From the NCBI RefSeq assembly GCF_030287445.1, contig NZ_JASVWB010000002.1, forward strand, positions 6,572,001 to 6,636,000: a stretch of DNA of 64,000 nt, given 5' to 3'. A program made the translations under genes and the position numbers. Shown one piece after another: positions 10,730 to 20,439 of this stretch. The notes under the pieces were generated by a model, which was not told the origin of the DNA, searched no databases, and saw only the letters and a program-made list of their open reading frames with translations. Positions within the stretch are counted from its first letter, which is position 1. Each line of letters begins with the position of its first letter. Source of the DNA: Streptomyces sp. ALI-76-A (GTDB lineage Bacteria; Actinomycetota; Actinomycetes; Streptomycetales; Streptomycetaceae).

Positions 10730-11209
10730 CTACTCGGTGTCCGACCGCTGGGCGTGATCCGGCAGCAGGGCGCGCATCGCATCGAGCTGGGCGGGGCCCA
10801 TGAAGTGGGCGAGGGACTCGGTGACCGTTTCCGAGAGGGCGTCGGAGGCCTCCGTCAGCAGGCGGCGAGCCTTGTCGGTGAGGAGGACCTCGACGCCCCG
10901 TTTGTCACCGCAGACCGACGTGCGGGTGACGAGGCCGGCGTGCTGGAGGCAGGCGACCTGGTAGGTGAGCCGGGTCTTGGGGCGGCCGAGGAGTTCCGCG
11001 ATCCGGGTCATCCGCAGGCCCGCCGGCTGCTCGGCCAGCAGGCACAGGACGAGGAACTCGTCGTGCGAGACGTCGAGCCGTTCCTTCACGACCGCGCGCA
11101 GTCGCTGCTCCACGGCGCCGGTGGCGGCGAGCAGGATCATCCAGGCCCGGAGTTCGGTGGGCAGGAGCCCGTCGTCGGACGCGGAGGGGCATGCGGGCAG
11201 ATCGGCCAT
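10730..11209 (-). CDS. MarR family transcriptional regulator
   Basis: 159-aa MarR-type winged-helix protein. The DNA-binding region is visible as MTRIAELLGRPKTRLTYQVA followed by CLQHAGLVTRTSV and a beta-wing with CGDKRGVEVLLTDKAR. Helices at both ends form the dimer interface. It is divergent from the yceI-like gene across an 85-bp gap that holds two near-identical palindromes, so it very probably represses both genes. Two Cys residues (in VLCLLAEQ and SVCGDKRG) might allow redox sensing, but this is speculation. Confidence 0.9.
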   Translation of the reverse strand: MADLPACPSASDDGLLPTELRAWMILLAATGAVEQRLRAVVKERLDVSHDEFLVLCLLAEQPAGLRMTRIAELLGRPKTRLTYQVACLQHAGLVTRTSVCGDKRGVEVLLTDKARRLLTEASDALSETVTESLAHFMGPAQLDAMRALLPDHAQRSDTE

Positions 11210-11226
11210 GATTTCGATTCTAACGG

Positions 11227-11255
11227 TTGTCCAACTTTGGATTATTGGCTAGCGT
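11227..11255 (+). promoter_or_regulatory. promoter of the yceI-like gene
   Basis: TTGTCC (11227-11232) and TAGCGT (11250-11255) with exactly 17 bp between them form a housekeeping-type promoter 40 bp before the yceI-like start. The -35 lies inside the first MarR palindrome and the start point falls next to the second. Confidence 0.6.
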
Positions 11256-11274
11256 GCTGTCATCCAAATTTGGA
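11230..11274. promoter_or_regulatory. pair of MarR operators
   Basis: TCCAACTTTGGA at 11230-11241 (one mismatch from perfect dyad) and TCCAAATTTGGA at 11263-11274 (perfect dyad) are 33 bp apart centre to centre, about three helical turns. The wider core GTCCAA(A/C)TTTGGAT is shared in inverted orientation. One covers the -35 and the other the predicted start point of the yceI-like gene, so occupancy would block transcription. Confidence 0.75.
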
Positions 11275-11294
11275 CGACAGGAAGTAAGGACATC

Positions 11295-11810
11295 ATGACC
11301 GTCACCGTCGAAACCGGCACCTGGCAGCTCGACCCGACCGCCTCCACCGTCGCTCTGCGGCACAGGACCATGTGGGGCCTCGTCACGGTGAAGGGTGTCT
11401 TCACCGAGGTCACCGGCCGGGGCGAGGTGCGGCCCGACGGATCGGCCGTCGGCACCCTCACCATCGACGTCGCCTCCCTCGACACGAAGAACGCCAAGCG
11501 CGACACCCACCTGCGGTCCGCCGACTTCTTCGACGTCGGGAACCACCCCGAGATCACCTTCGCGGTGCGCAGCGCCGAACTCCGCGACGGCGGCACGGCC
11601 CAGGTCGTCGGTCAGCTGACCGCGCGCGGTGTCAGCAGGCCCCTGTCCCTCACCGCTCGCGTCCTCGGGGCGGACTCCGACGCGGTCACCCTGGAGGCCG
11701 AGTTCACCGTGGACCGCGACCAGTTCGGCATGGGCTGGAACCAGATGGGCATGATCCGCGGCCTGACCACGGTCACCGCCACGCTCCGCTTCACCCGGAC
11801 CGCGGTCTGA
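11295..11810 (+). CDS. YceI family lipocalin-like protein
   Basis: 171-aa YceI-family protein, a beta-barrel that binds isoprenoid or amphiphilic ligands in its relatives. Signatures include GTWQLDPTASTVALRHRTMW at the N-terminus, LRSADFFDVGNHPEITFA in the middle and the C-terminal FGMGWNQMGMIRGLTTV. No signal peptide is seen, so it is predicted to be cytoplasmic, as usual for Streptomyces homologues. ATG at 11295 follows GGAAGTAAGG. It is divergently paired with a MarR regulator through two operators, suggesting induction by a small lipophilic or oxidising compound. Confidence 0.92.
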   Translation: MTVTVETGTWQLDPTASTVALRHRTMWGLVTVKGVFTEVTGRGEVRPDGSAVGTLTIDVASLDTKNAKRDTHLRSADFFDVGNHPEITFAVRSAELRDGGTAQVVGQLTARGVSRPLSLTARVLGADSDAVTLEAEFTVDRDQFGMGWNQMGMIRGLTTVTATLRFTRTAV

Positions 11811-11855
11811 TCCAGCCGCTCGACGGCGTCCGCGGCGACGCGTGAAGACGCGCGC

Positions 11856-11908
11856 CCGGATCCGCACGCCGGATCCGCACGCCGGATCCGCACGTCCGGA
11901 TCCGCGCG
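11856..11908. repeat. four 13-bp direct repeats
   Basis: CCGGATCCGCACG occurs at 11856, 11869 and 11882 without gaps, and a variant (CCGGATCCGCGCG) at 11896 after one extra base. They lie between the convergent yceI-like and nitrate reductase genes. No function is apparent. Confidence 0.85.
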
Positions 11909-11913
11909 CCCGG

Positions 11914-11949
11914 CTGACGTACGCCCGGTCCGGCCAGGCCGTACGTCAG
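11914..11949 (-). terminator. terminator after the nitrate reductase gene
   Basis: CTGACGTACG (11914-11923) pairs perfectly with CGTACGTCAG (11940-11949), and the 16-nt interior can extend the pairing (GGTCCGGCC). It lies 44 bp past the stop of the minus-strand gene and could act on both convergent transcripts. Confidence 0.7.
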
Positions 11950-11992
11950 CGAGCGGGGAACCTCCGCAGCGGGAATCGCCGCATCAGCCCGT

Positions 11993-14900
11993 TCAGTAGA
12001 CGTCGCGGACGTACCGCTTGGCCGCCGCCAGCTGCTTCACCCAGGCCGCCGCCTCGGTCTCGTCCAGCCCGCCGTGTGCGAGCGCGATGTCCCGCAGGGC
12101 CCGGTCCACGTCCTTCGCCATCCGGGAGGCGTCCCCGCAGACGTAGAAGTGGGCGCCGTCCTCCAGCCAGCGCCACAGCTCGGGGCCGTGCTCGCGCATC
12201 CGGTCCTGCACGTAGACCTTGTTGCGCTGGTCGCGGGAGAAGGCGGTGTCGAGGCGGGCCAGGGTGCCCTCGTCGAGCAGCCCGGTGAGCTCCTCCTCGT
12301 AGTAGAAGTCGCTGGCGCGGTGCTGTTCCCCGAAGAACAGCCAGTTGGGGGCCCGGTGTCCGAGCGCGCGCCGCTCCTGGAGGAAGCCCACGAAGGGCGC
12401 GACCCCCGTGCCCGGGCCCACCATCACCATCGGCGTCGAGGCGTCGGTCGGCGGCCGGAAGTGCGGTGAGCGCTGCACGAACACCGGCACCTGGGTGTCC
12501 GTCCCGGCGTCGGCGAGGAAGGGCGAGCAGACCCCGCCGCGCGGTCGGCCCCGCAGGTTCTCGTACCGCACCACGGACACGGTGAGGGAGACCCGGTACG
12601 GGTCCACGAGCGGGCTGGACGATATGGAGTACAGGCGCGGTTGCAGCTTCTTGAGCACGCCGGCCCAGTCCCGGGCGCCCGCCCGCACCGGATGCTCCGC
12701 GAGCACGTCCACCGCCTGCCGCCCCCAACTCCACTGCGCCAGGCCGTCCTTGTTGTCGGGCCGCAGCAGCCTGCGCAACTCCCGGTCGTCCCGCACGTGT
12801 TCGGCGACGAACCGCAGCAGGCCCGGGGTAATCCGGGTGATGTCGAGATGCCGGCGCAGGGCCTCGGCGAAGGGCACCTCGCCGACCCCCTCCACGGACA
12901 CGACGGCCGACCCGTCCGCCCCGGTCACCGCCAGCCACTCCTCGACCAGCGCATGCGAGTTGACCGGCCGCACGCCGAGCGCGTCCCCCGCCTCGTACGT
13001 CAGCCCGGTCCCGCCCGTGTCGAAGGTGAACCGCCTGACCTCCTTGTCCGCGCCGGCCCCGCTGAGCAGCCGGTTGCCGACGAGACGGGCGGTGACCGGG
13101 GCGGGCTTGACGGAGCGTGCGGACTGCCGCGGAGCCGCCTCGACGGTCGGCGTCCCGGCGGCCGGTGTCCCGGGCCGCGCCGTCGTCCCGGCCGTCCGGC
13201 TCCCGGTGCCCAAAGCCGTCTCCTCCCCGGTCCCCAGCGCCGAGAGCACCTGGTCCAGCCAGGCCCCCGCCTCGGAGTCGAAGTCGGGTTCGCAGTCCGT
13301 GCGCGGCGCCAGCCGTACCGCGCCCAGCTCGTCCAGCCGCGCGTCGAGCCGGCGCCCGTGCCCGCAGAAGTCGTCGTACGAGGAGTCGCCGAACGCCAGG
13401 ACGGCGTACCGGACCCCGTCCAGGCGCGGCGCCTGCTGCCCGGCGAGCGCCTCCCAGAAGCCGGAGCCGTTGTCGGGGGCGTCGCCGTCGCCGAAGGTGC
13501 TGGTGATGAGGAGCAGGTCGGCACCGGACGGGAGCGTGCCCGGGTCGGTCTCGTCCATGCCGACGAGCCTCGCCCGGTGCCCGCCGGAGGACAGCCGGTC
13601 GGCGACGGCCCCCGCGAACTCCTCGGCGTTGCCGGTCTGCGAGGCCCACAGGATGACGACCTCACGGCCCGGGGTCTCGTGGCCCCCGCCCTGCCGGGTC
13701 GTCCGCGAGTACATGCCGGCGAGGACACCGTTCACCCACAGCGCGTGCTCGGGGCTGAAGGGCGCGTCCGGCGGCAGCACGGGCACACCGGTGGCACCGG
13801 AGCCGATGCCCGCGAGGAACCCGGTGAGGTAGAGCCGCTCCTGGGCGGTCAGCACGGGTGGCGGGGCGGGAGCGAGCCCGAACGCGTCGGCGCCCGGCGT
13901 GACCGCGGTCGGGAGGAGCACCTGCGCGGGCGTATCGGCCGAGGCCGGGGGCGTGGGCTCCGTCGGCGAGGCCACCTTCGCCAGCGACACCGCGCACACC
14001 TTGAACTCCGGCTGGAAGGACACCGGATCCACCGCGTCGCTCGTGACGGCGTTGACGCTCAGGTACTCCCCGAACAGGTCGTTCCAGTGGAACGGCGCGA
14101 AACAGGCCCCCGGCCGCACCCGGTCGGTGACCACCGCGGGCAGCACGGCCCGCCCGCGCCGCGAGGCGACCTCCACCCGGTCGCCGTCCACGACCCCCAG
14201 CTCCCGCGCGTCCTCGGGATGCAGCTCCACGAACGGCCCGGGGTTCAGCTTGGTGAGCTTGGCGACCTTCCCGGTCTTCGTCAGGGTGTGCCACTGGTGC
14301 TGCACCCGCCCGGTGTTCAGGACGAAGGGATAGTCGCCGTCCGGCATCTCGGCGGCCGGCAGGTGCGGCCGCGCGTGGAACACGGCCCGCCCGCTCGCCG
14401 TGGGGAAGCGGAGCCCGCCCCCGCCCGACCGGTACCGGATCGGATTGCGGGCCGGCCCGTCCTCGTCCGCGGCCGGCCACTGCACGGGCGTCGACCGCAG
14501 CCGCTCGTACGTCACCCCGCGCAGGTCCCACCCGGTGACGGGGTTCCAGAAGCGCCGGATCTCCTCGAAGACGTCCTCGGCAATCCCGTACGCGAAGCCC
14601 TTCTCGTAGCCCATCTCCCGGGCGACGGCCGCGATGATCCGCCAGTCCGCCGTCGCCTCGCCGGGCGGGTCGGACACGGCCCGGGTCAGCGTGAGGGTGC
14701 GCTCGCTGTTGACGAAGACCCCCTCGGCCTCCGTCCACATCGCGCCGGGCAGCACGACGTCCGCGTACGCGTTGGTCTCGGTGTCCCCGAAGACGTCCTG
14801 GGTGACGACGAACTCGGCGGCCTCCAGGCCCTCGATGACGGTACGGCGGTTGGCGACCGAGGCGACCGGGTTGGTGCAGATGATCCAGCAGGCCTTGATC

Positions 14901-16111
14901 TCCCCGTCGGCCATCTTCTGGAACATCTCGACGGTGCCCTTGCCGACCCCGTCCGCCCGCAGCGTGCCCGGCGGCAGCTCCCACACGTCCTCGGTGAACG
15001 CCCGCTCCGCGTCGACCAGCACCGACCGCTGCCCGGGGAGCCCCGGCCCCATGTAGCCCATCTCGCGCCCGCCCATGGCGTTCGGCTGGCCGGTCAGGGA
15101 GAAGGGCCCACTGCCCGGACGGCAGATCGCGCCCGTCGCGAGATGCAGGTTGACCAGGGCGTTCGTGTTCCAGGTGCCGTGCGTGGACTGGTTCAGACCC
15201 ATCGTCCAGCAGCTCATCCACTCGCCGGCCTCACCGATCAGCCGGGCGGCCGTGCGGAGGTCGTCCTCGGCGAGCCCGGTGATCTCCGCGACAACGGCCG
15301 GCGCGTAGTCGGCGAGGAACTCCTCCATCGCCTCCCAGCCCTCGGTGTGCGCGGAGACGAACTCGGGGTCGGTGTGCCCGTTCTCGACCAGCAGGTGCAG
15401 CAGCCCGTTCAGGAACGCGAGGTCCGTACCGGGCTTGAGTTGCAGGAACAGATCGGCCTTGGCGGCGGTGGCGGTGCGCCGCGGGTCGACGACGACGAGC
15501 TTGGCCCCCGCCTTGACCCGCTCCATCATCCGCAGGTACAGGATCGGATGGCAGTCGGCCATGTTCGACCCGATGACCAGGAAGACATCCGCCCGGTCGA
15601 AGTCCTCGTACGATCCCGGCGGCCCGTCGGCGCCCAGCGACAGCTTGTATCCGGCACCCGCGCTGGCCATGCACAGCCGGGAGTTGGACTCGATCTGGTT
15701 GGTCCGCACGAAGCCCTTGGCGAGCTTGTTCACCAGGTACTGGGCCTCCAGGCTCATCTGCCCGGAGACGTAGAAGGCGACCGCGTCCGGCCCGTGCTCG
15801 TCGATGACCGCGCGCAGCCGCCGCGCGGTCTCGGCGATCGCGTCGGCCACGGGCGTGGGCACCGGCTCCTCGCCCCGGTCGTCCCGGACCAGCGCGCTGG
15901 TCAGCCGCCCGGGCGCGGCGAGCATCTCGGCCGTGGTCGCGCCCTTGGTGCACAGCCGTCCCGCGTTCGCGGGGTGCGCCTTGTCCCCGGACGCCTTCAG
16001 GACCGTACGCCGGCCGTCCGGGCCCGTCCCGACGTCGAGCACCAGTCCGCAGCCCACACCGCAGTACGAGCAGACCGTCCGTACCTGCTGCGTCCTGGGG
16101 GTCGTCGTCAT
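11993..16111 (-). CDS. fused assimilatory nitrate reductase / diflavin reductase
   Basis: 1372-aa fusion expected to reduce nitrate to nitrite in the cytoplasm with NAD(P)H electrons delivered within one chain. The N-terminal part is a bis-MGD molybdopterin oxidoreductase: a 4Fe-4S Cys motif ([15 protein letters not shown], from residue 14), cofactor-contact motifs such as [10 protein letters not shown], and a C-terminal dinucleotide-binding domain ([20 protein letters not shown]). A flavodoxin domain starts near residue 817 ([20 protein letters not shown]). A CysJ-type FAD domain ([12 protein letters not shown], near 1165) and a nucleotide-binding domain ([16 protein letters not shown], near 1230) follow, ending RYVRDVY. 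Actinobacterial annotations call this bifunctional nitrate reductase/sulfite reductase flavoprotein alpha subunit. A GlnR-like site lies just upstream. Confidence 0.93.
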   Translation of the reverse strand: MTTTPRTQQVRTVCSYCGVGCGLVLDVGTGPDGRRTVLKASGDKAHPANAGRLCTKGATTAEMLAAPGRLTSALVRDDRGEEPVPTPVADAIAETARRLRAVIDEHGPDAVAFYVSGQMSLEAQYLVNKLAKGFVRTNQIESNSRLCMASAGAGYKLSLGADGPPGSYEDFDRADVFLVIGSNMADCHPILYLRMMERVKAGAKLVVVDPRRTATAAKADLFLQLKPGTDLAFLNGLLHLLVENGHTDPEFVSAHTEGWEAMEEFLADYAPAVVAEITGLAEDDLRTAARLIGEAGEWMSCWTMGLNQSTHGTWNTNALVNLHLATGAICRPGSGPFSLTGQPNAMGGREMGYMGPGLPGQRSVLVDAERAFTEDVWELPPGTLRADGVGKGTVEMFQKMADGEIKACWIICTNPVASVANRRTVIEGLEAAEFVVTQDVFGDTETNAYADVVLPGAMWTEAEGVFVNSERTLTLTRAVSDPPGEATADWRIIAAVAREMGYEKGFAYGIAEDVFEEIRRFWNPVTGWDLRGVTYERLRSTPVQWPAADEDGPARNPIRYRSGGGGLRFPTASGRAVFHARPHLPAAEMPDGDYPFVLNTGRVQHQWHTLTKTGKVAKLTKLNPGPFVELHPEDARELGVVDGDRVEVASRRGRAVLPAVVTDRVRPGACFAPFHWNDLFGEYLSVNAVTSDAVDPVSFQPEFKVCAVSLAKVASPTEPTPPASADTPAQVLLPTAVTPGADAFGLAPAPPPVLTAQERLYLTGFLAGIGSGATGVPVLPPDAPFSPEHALWVNGVLAGMYSRTTRQGGGHETPGREVVILWASQTGNAEEFAGAVADRLSSGGHRARLVGMDETDPGTLPSGADLLLITSTFGDGDAPDNGSGFWEALAGQQAPRLDGVRYAVLAFGDSSYDDFCGHGRRLDARLDELGAVRLAPRTDCEPDFDSEAGAWLDQVLSALGTGEETALGTGSRTAGTTARPGTPAAGTPTVEAAPRQSARSVKPAPVTARLVGNRLLSGAGADKEVRRFTFDTGGTGLTYEAGDALGVRPVNSHALVEEWLAVTGADGSAVVSVEGVGEVPFAEALRRHLDITRITPGLLRFVAEHVRDDRELRRLLRPDNKDGLAQWSWGRQAVDVLAEHPVRAGARDWAGVLKKLQPRLYSISSSPLVDPYRVSLTVSVVRYENLRGRPRGGVCSPFLADAGTDTQVPVFVQRSPHFRPPTDASTPMVMVGPGTGVAPFVGFLQERRALGHRAPNWLFFGEQHRASDFYYEEELTGLLDEGTLARLDTAFSRDQRNKVYVQDRMREHGPELWRWLEDGAHFYVCGDASRMAKDVDRALRDIALAHGGLDETEAAAWVKQLAAAKRYVRDVY

Positions 16112-16134
16112 GCCGTCGACAGTACGAAATGCCC

Positions 16135-16173
16135 GTTACGCCGATGTGACACGGCTTGATCTTGAGGGGTTAC
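16135..16173 (-). promoter_or_regulatory. GlnR-box-like site upstream of nitrate reductase
   Basis: GTTAC-N6-GTGAC at 16135-16150, then half-site-like TGATC and GTTAC at roughly 11-bp steps to 16173. The Streptomyces GlnR consensus is built from gTnAC/GaAAC half-sites with 6-bp spacers, and nitrate assimilation genes are known GlnR targets. The site starts 24 bp upstream of the ATG at 16111. Confidence 0.55.
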
Positions 16174-16305
16174 GCCCGCTGCACAGCCGTCCGGCGGCCG
16201 GTGTGAGGTGAGCCGGGATCGCGGAGCGTGTCGCTGGTGGGCCGAACGGGTGACCATGCGTAAGAATTGGCCGATGCAGACAGCAGTGCGAGCCAAGGAC
16301 GGAGC

Positions 16306-16701
16306 ATGCCGGTGAACAGCCACGATGTCACCGACGAACAGTGGGAGGGGCTCGCCCAGGTCGTACCGCTGCGAGGCCGGGACGCCTGGCCGTCCCAGGT
16401 CGACCACCGGTCCATACCCGAGGCCGAGACCGAGGCCAGGCGCCGTTTCGTCGTCCTGCGGATCAACGTGTTCGCGGACGCCCGTGAGGTCGCCGAGACG
16501 CTGATGGCGGGCATTCCGGTGCTGCTCGACCTGACGAGCGCGGAGACCGACGTCGCCAAACGGGTCCTGGACTTCAGCACGGGCGTCGTCTTCGGCCTGG
16601 CGAGCGGAATGCACCGCGTCGACCGGAACGTGTTCCTCCTCACACCGGCCGGCACCGAGGTGACCGGGCTGATGGAGGGGGCGGGGATTCCCGGGGTGTG
16701 A
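16306..16701 (+). CDS. SepF-like cell-division protein
   Basis: 131-aa SepF-family protein. The globular SepF core is visible as VVLRINVFADAREVAETLMA, IPVLLDLTSAETDVAKRVLD and FSTGVVFGLASGMHRVDRNV. The N-terminal membrane-binding helix and long linker of true SepF are short or missing, as in the Streptomyces SepF-like paralogues SflA and SflB that work with dynamin-like proteins in sporulation septation. It may be the SflB orthologue; this rests on size only. ATG 16306 follows AAGGACGGAGC. An upstream in-frame start at 16267 lacks such a site. Confidence 0.85.
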   Translation: MPVNSHDVTDEQWEGLAQVVPLRGRDAWPSQVDHRSIPEAETEARRRFVVLRINVFADAREVAETLMAGIPVLLDLTSAETDVAKRVLDFSTGVVFGLASGMHRVDRNVFLLTPAGTEVTGLMEGAGIPGV

Positions 16702-16882
16702 GGGGTCGGGGGACGGCAGGGGCGGGACCCGGGGGACGGGCGGCTCGGGGAGACCGGCTGACGGGTGGCTCGGGGCGAGAGGTGAGCCCTTGGCGGCCAG
16801 GGACCCGGGGCCGGTCCCCCGATCGTAGGAAGGTCCCTCGGGCGGAACGGTTCGCCCGTCGGCGGAGCCCTACCGTCCGGAT

Positions 16883-18067
16883 ATGACCCTGCCCTCCGCG
16901 CGGCCCGTGGGGCCCTCCTCACCCCTGGTCGCCCCCGACGCCGACGAGGACCGTCCGGACCGTCCGTATCTCACCGAACTGCGGCTGTCCGCCTTCGCCG
17001 GACTCCGCGGCGCCGGCCTCCCGCTCGGCCCGCTCACCCTGTTCGCCGGCCCGAGCGGCTGCGGCAAGACGAGCGCGCTGCGGGCGTACGAGGCGCTCGC
17101 CCGGCTCGGCGGCGGCCTGTCTCTCGGCGAGGTGTTCCCGGACCCCCTCGCCTGTGTGCCCGAGCGGGCCCGGCCCGACGCCCAGCGCCGCCGCGGCTTC
17201 CGCATCGGCTGCACCGCCGACGGCCCCGAGGGTCCGGTCCGGCTCGACCTCGCCGTCCAGGCCGAGCCCGCGCTGCGCATCGCCGGGGAACGGCTGAGCG
17301 CGAACGGCCTGGTCCTGCTGGAGACCGCCCTGCGCGAGCCGGGCCGCCGCCACGTGCAGGCGGCCTGGCACACGGCCGGGCCGACGCCGGTCACCCACGC
17401 CCCGCTCCCGGACGACCGGCTCGGCACGGCCCTGCTCCCGCTGCGGGTGGCCGGCCGGACGGACGGACAGCGCCGGGTCCTCGCCGCCGCCGAACAGATG
17501 GTGGTCGCCCTGCGCTCCGTCTTCGCCTGCGACCCGCGCCCCGGCCGGATGCGCGCACCCGTCCCGAGCGGCTCCGGACGGCTGCTCGGCGGCTGCGACA
17601 ACCTCGCCGACGTGCTGTGCCGCACCCGCGCGGAGTGCGGCCGGCGGCACGCTCAGCTCGTCGCCGCGGTACGCGCCGGATGCGCCGGCCCCGTCACCGA
17701 CGTGCTCGCCCAGCCGCTGCCCGGGGGGACGGTCCGGGCCCTGCTCGACCGGGGTGACGGCACCCGGACGGACTGCGGGCGGCTGGGCGACGGCGAGTTG
17801 CGCTACCTCGCGCTGGCGCTGGTCCTGCTCACCGGTCCCGGGGTGCTGGAGATCGACGCGGCCGGCGAGGTACCGGCGGCCATGCAGACGCTCACGGTGC
17901 TCACCGACCACCTCGACCGCGGCCTCGATCCCCGGCAGCGGGCCGAACTGCTGCGGCTCGCCGCCCGTATGTGCGACCGCGGGCACATCCGGCTGGTCGG
18001 CGCGGTGAGCGACGCGTCGTGGACGGCCGGGATGGACGGCGTCACGGTGGTACACCTGAAGCCGTGA
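16883..18067 (+). CDS. AAA/ABC-type ATPase, RecF-like
   Basis: 394-aa predicted ATPase of the AAA_15/RecF-like group. Walker A is GPSGCGKTS at about residues 56-64. A signature-like segment RLGDGELRYLALALVLLTGP precedes a weak Walker B region (GVLEIDAAGEVP), in which the usual double acidic residue is not clear. The C-terminus includes a switch-like stretch VGAVSDASW. It overlaps the following MazG-like gene by 4 bp (GTGA), so the two are translationally coupled. That pairing suggests a nucleotide or DNA-quality role, but the substrate is unknown. Start ATG 16883 has only a weak ribosome site. Confidence 0.8.
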   Translation: MTLPSARPVGPSSPLVAPDADEDRPDRPYLTELRLSAFAGLRGAGLPLGPLTLFAGPSGCGKTSALRAYEALARLGGGLSLGEVFPDPLACVPERARPDAQRRRGFRIGCTADGPEGPVRLDLAVQAEPALRIAGERLSANGLVLLETALREPGRRHVQAAWHTAGPTPVTHAPLPDDRLGTALLPLRVAGRTDGQRRVLAAAEQMVVALRSVFACDPRPGRMRAPVPSGSGRLLGGCDNLADVLCRTRAECGRRHAQLVAAVRAGCAGPVTDVLAQPLPGGTVRALLDRGDGTRTDCGRLGDGELRYLALALVLLTGPGVLEIDAAGEVPAAMQTLTVLTDHLDRGLDPRQRAELLRLAARMCDRGHIRLVGAVSDASWTAGMDGVTVVHLKP

Positions 18068-18390
18068 CAGAACCCCTCGACGTGGCGAAACTCCAGCGCA
18101 GGCTGGCCGAGTTCGCGGCGGCACGCCACTGGCAGCCGTACCACACGCCCAAGAACCTCGTTGCCGCACTGAGCGTGGAGGCCTCCGAACTGGTCGAGAT
18201 CTTCCAGTGGTTGACGCCCGAGGAGTCGGCGCGTGTCATGGACGACCCCGACACCGCGCACCGCGTCACGGACGAGGTCGCCGACGTGCTCGCCTATCTG
18301 CTCCAGTTGTGCGAGGTGCTCGGCATCGACCCGCTGGCGGCCCTGAACGCGAAGATCGACCGGAACGAACGGAGATTCCCGGCCCCGTAG
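18064..18390 (+). CDS. MazG-like nucleotide pyrophosphohydrolase
   Basis: 108-aa all-alpha NTP pyrophosphohydrolase similar to RS21-C6/dCTP pyrophosphatase. The metal-binding pattern is evident: EASELVEIFQW supplies the first ExxE pair and RVTDEVADVLAYLLQLCEV the second acidic ExxD pair. GTG 18064 overlaps the stop of the upstream ATPase gene, giving coupling. Members hydrolyse non-canonical or excess dNTPs to the monophosphate and pyrophosphate. The length is typical of the single-domain subfamily. Confidence 0.9.
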   Translation: MTEPLDVAKLQRRLAEFAAARHWQPYHTPKNLVAALSVEASELVEIFQWLTPEESARVMDDPDTAHRVTDEVADVLAYLLQLCEVLGIDPLAALNAKIDRNERRFPAP

Positions 18391-18649
18391 CCGGCCGCCT
18401 CCATAGCCGACAGTCGACAGCCGACCGCCCCCGTAGTCGACTGACCCGCCGTCGGCCGGCCCGTCCCGCCGCAGGAGTGGTTGATTCCACTATTACTCTC
18501 CGCAGTCAAAAATCCGACCGAGACCGATTTGTTGTCCGAGATTTTCCGCCTTCCTCTGTTTTTCCGTCTCAAGCGCACTCACTCTGGGTAGTGAACAAGG
18601 GAGTTCAGGCGGACGTGCCGAGGGCGCGTCGGACAGACGGGGGCAACGC

Positions 18650-19108
18650 ATGGACGCGGTGCGGCTCATCGTGACGAGCAGGCGTGCCCTGGCGGGGGGC
18701 GGCGACGCGCCCCAGATCCTGGCGGAGGTGTGGCAGGCGCAGGCTCTGGCGCAGGCGATAGGCAGCCGCCTCGCCGTCGGCGGACCACCCGAACTACGGG
18801 GCGAGGCGCTGGGACTGACCGAGCTGGCGGGCCGGGGCTGCGGAGTCCTGGACCGCCCCGACATCGACACCGAGGCCCTGCGGGCGGCCCAGCTGACCGA
18901 CCTGGGCGACGCCCGCCAGGCCCTCACCTACCTCTGCGGCCTCCTCGGCGAGGTGGGCATCGCCCTGGTCGGCCTCGCCTCCGCCGCGGACGACGAGAGC
19001 AGGTACTGGCAGTGCATGGAGGCGATCGACGCGGCGGACGAATCGAGAGACCGGGTCCGGGAGATGCTCCGCAAACTGGCCGACAGGGACGAGGCGTTGC
19101 CGGCGTAG
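18650..19108 (+). CDS. DUF6099 family protein
   Basis: 152-aa helical protein that I recognise as the Streptomyces family DUF6099. It starts MDAVRLIVTSRRALAGGGDA, and a central block reads LRAAQLTDLGDARQALTYLC. No signal peptide or catalytic motif is present. It is monocistronic, preceded by a 259-bp gap with an AT-rich stretch around 18490-18600 that probably holds its promoter. Function is unknown. Confidence 0.8.
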   Translation: MDAVRLIVTSRRALAGGGDAPQILAEVWQAQALAQAIGSRLAVGGPPELRGEALGLTELAGRGCGVLDRPDIDTEALRAAQLTDLGDARQALTYLCGLLGEVGIALVGLASAADDESRYWQCMEAIDAADESRDRVREMLRKLADRDEALPA

Positions 19109-19427
19109 CCGTGCGGTCACCCGGGTGCGGGGGTGGGCATGACGGCCTCCTGCGCCCAGGGCCCCGAGGGGGCCCACGCGGGTGCCGGGTGCCGGGTGCC
19201 GGCGCGGTGACGGGTGACGGGCGGCGACCGGGTGGCGACCGCCGGGCGCGACCGCCGGGCGCGGGCACCGGACGCTCCGGCTCCGCGGGGCCGGACGATC
19301 ACCGCTGACCCGGGGCACTGGCGGGAGCGCGCCCGCGCACGGCGTTGACGGATTTTCACCCCGCCGGGGGTGCGACGGCCCGGGGCCCGATGCGGCGGGC
19401 CGTCACCCCGGCGTGCAGGATGGAAGC
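19109..19427. other. 319-bp GC-rich intergenic region
   Basis: Contains short imperfect reiterations of GGTGCCGGGTGCC and CGACCGCCGGGCGCG near 19180-19265 and no protein-like frame. The last 60 bp should contain the promoter of the F420-type oxidoreductase. Confidence 0.5.
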
Positions 19428-20351
19428 ATGGATCTTCGCATCTTCACCGAGCCCCAGCAGGGCGCCACCTACGACACCCTCCTCACTGTCGCCAAGGCCA
19501 CCGAGGACCTCGGCTTCGACGCGTTCTTCCGCTCCGACCACTACCTCAGGATGGGCTCCGTGGACGGCCTCCCCGGCCCCACCGACGCCTGGATCACCCT
19601 CGCCGGACTGGCCCGCGAGACCCGGCGCATCCGGCTCGGCACGCTGATGACCGCCGGTACCTTCCGCCTGCCCGGCGTGCTCGCCATCCAGGTCGCGCAG
19701 GTCGACCAGATGTCCGGCGGACGCGTCGAACTGGGCCTGGGCGCGGGGTGGTTCGAGGAGGAGCACACGGCGTACGGCATCCCCTTCCCGAAGGAGAAGT
19801 TCGCGCGCCTGGAGGAGCAGCTGGCGATCGTCACCGGCCTGTGGGAGACGGCACCCGGCCAGACCTTCGACTTCCACGGCCAGTTCTACGACCTCACGGA
19901 CTCGCCCGCGCTGCCCAAGCCCGCGCAGCGCAAGGTCCCCGTCCTCATCGGCGGTCACGGCGCCACCCGCACCCCGCGCCTGGCAGCCCGGTACGCCGAC
20001 GAGTTCAACATGCCGTTCGGCTCGGTGGAGGACAGCGAGCGCCAGTTCGGCCGGGTCCGCGCCGCCGCCGAGGCGGCCGGCCGCCCGGCGGACGAGATCA
20101 CCTACTCCAACGCCCTCGTCGTCTGCGTCGGCAAGGACGACCAGGAGGTCGCCCGCCGGGCCGCCGTGATCGGCCGCGAGGTCGACGAGCTGAAGGCCAA
20201 CGGCCTGGCCGGCACTCCGGCCGAGGTCGTCGAGAAGATCGGCCGTTACGCCGGGATCGGCTCCGAGCGGATCTACCTCCAGGTGCTCGACCTCGCGGAC
20301 CTGGACCACCTGGAACTCATCTCGTCCCAGGTGCAGTCGCAGCTGTCGTAG
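19428..20351 (+). CDS. LLM class F420-dependent oxidoreductase
   Basis: 307-aa luciferase-like TIM-barrel oxidoreductase of the F420-dependent branch. Motifs include LRIFTEPQQGATYDTLLTVA, FDAFFRSDHYLRMGS, TLMTAGTFRLPGVLAIQVAQ and the family hallmark SGGRVELGLGAGWFEEEH. The barrel continues to KVPVLIGGHGATRTPRLAAR. ATG 19428 follows GGATGGAAGC, whereas an upstream in-frame start five codons earlier lacks a site. It would use reduced F420 to reduce or oxidise an unidentified substrate. There is no operon partner. Confidence 0.88.
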   Translation: MDLRIFTEPQQGATYDTLLTVAKATEDLGFDAFFRSDHYLRMGSVDGLPGPTDAWITLAGLARETRRIRLGTLMTAGTFRLPGVLAIQVAQVDQMSGGRVELGLGAGWFEEEHTAYGIPFPKEKFARLEEQLAIVTGLWETAPGQTFDFHGQFYDLTDSPALPKPAQRKVPVLIGGHGATRTPRLAARYADEFNMPFGSVEDSERQFGRVRAAAEAAGRPADEITYSNALVVCVGKDDQEVARRAAVIGREVDELKANGLAGTPAEVVEKIGRYAGIGSERIYLQVLDLADLDHLELISSQVQSQLS

Positions 20352-20439
20352 CTCCTCGGCGGGCGACTGTGACACGCCTGTGGCCGGAACTGTGGCCTCC
20401 GTCACGGGCGGCGCGACCGCATGCTGGTGGGGTGGCCCG

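Noticed and set aside
12641..16159. 1172-codon plus-strand frame opposite the nitrate reductase fusion
   Set aside because: Antisense of a gene with unmistakable motifs in the other strand.
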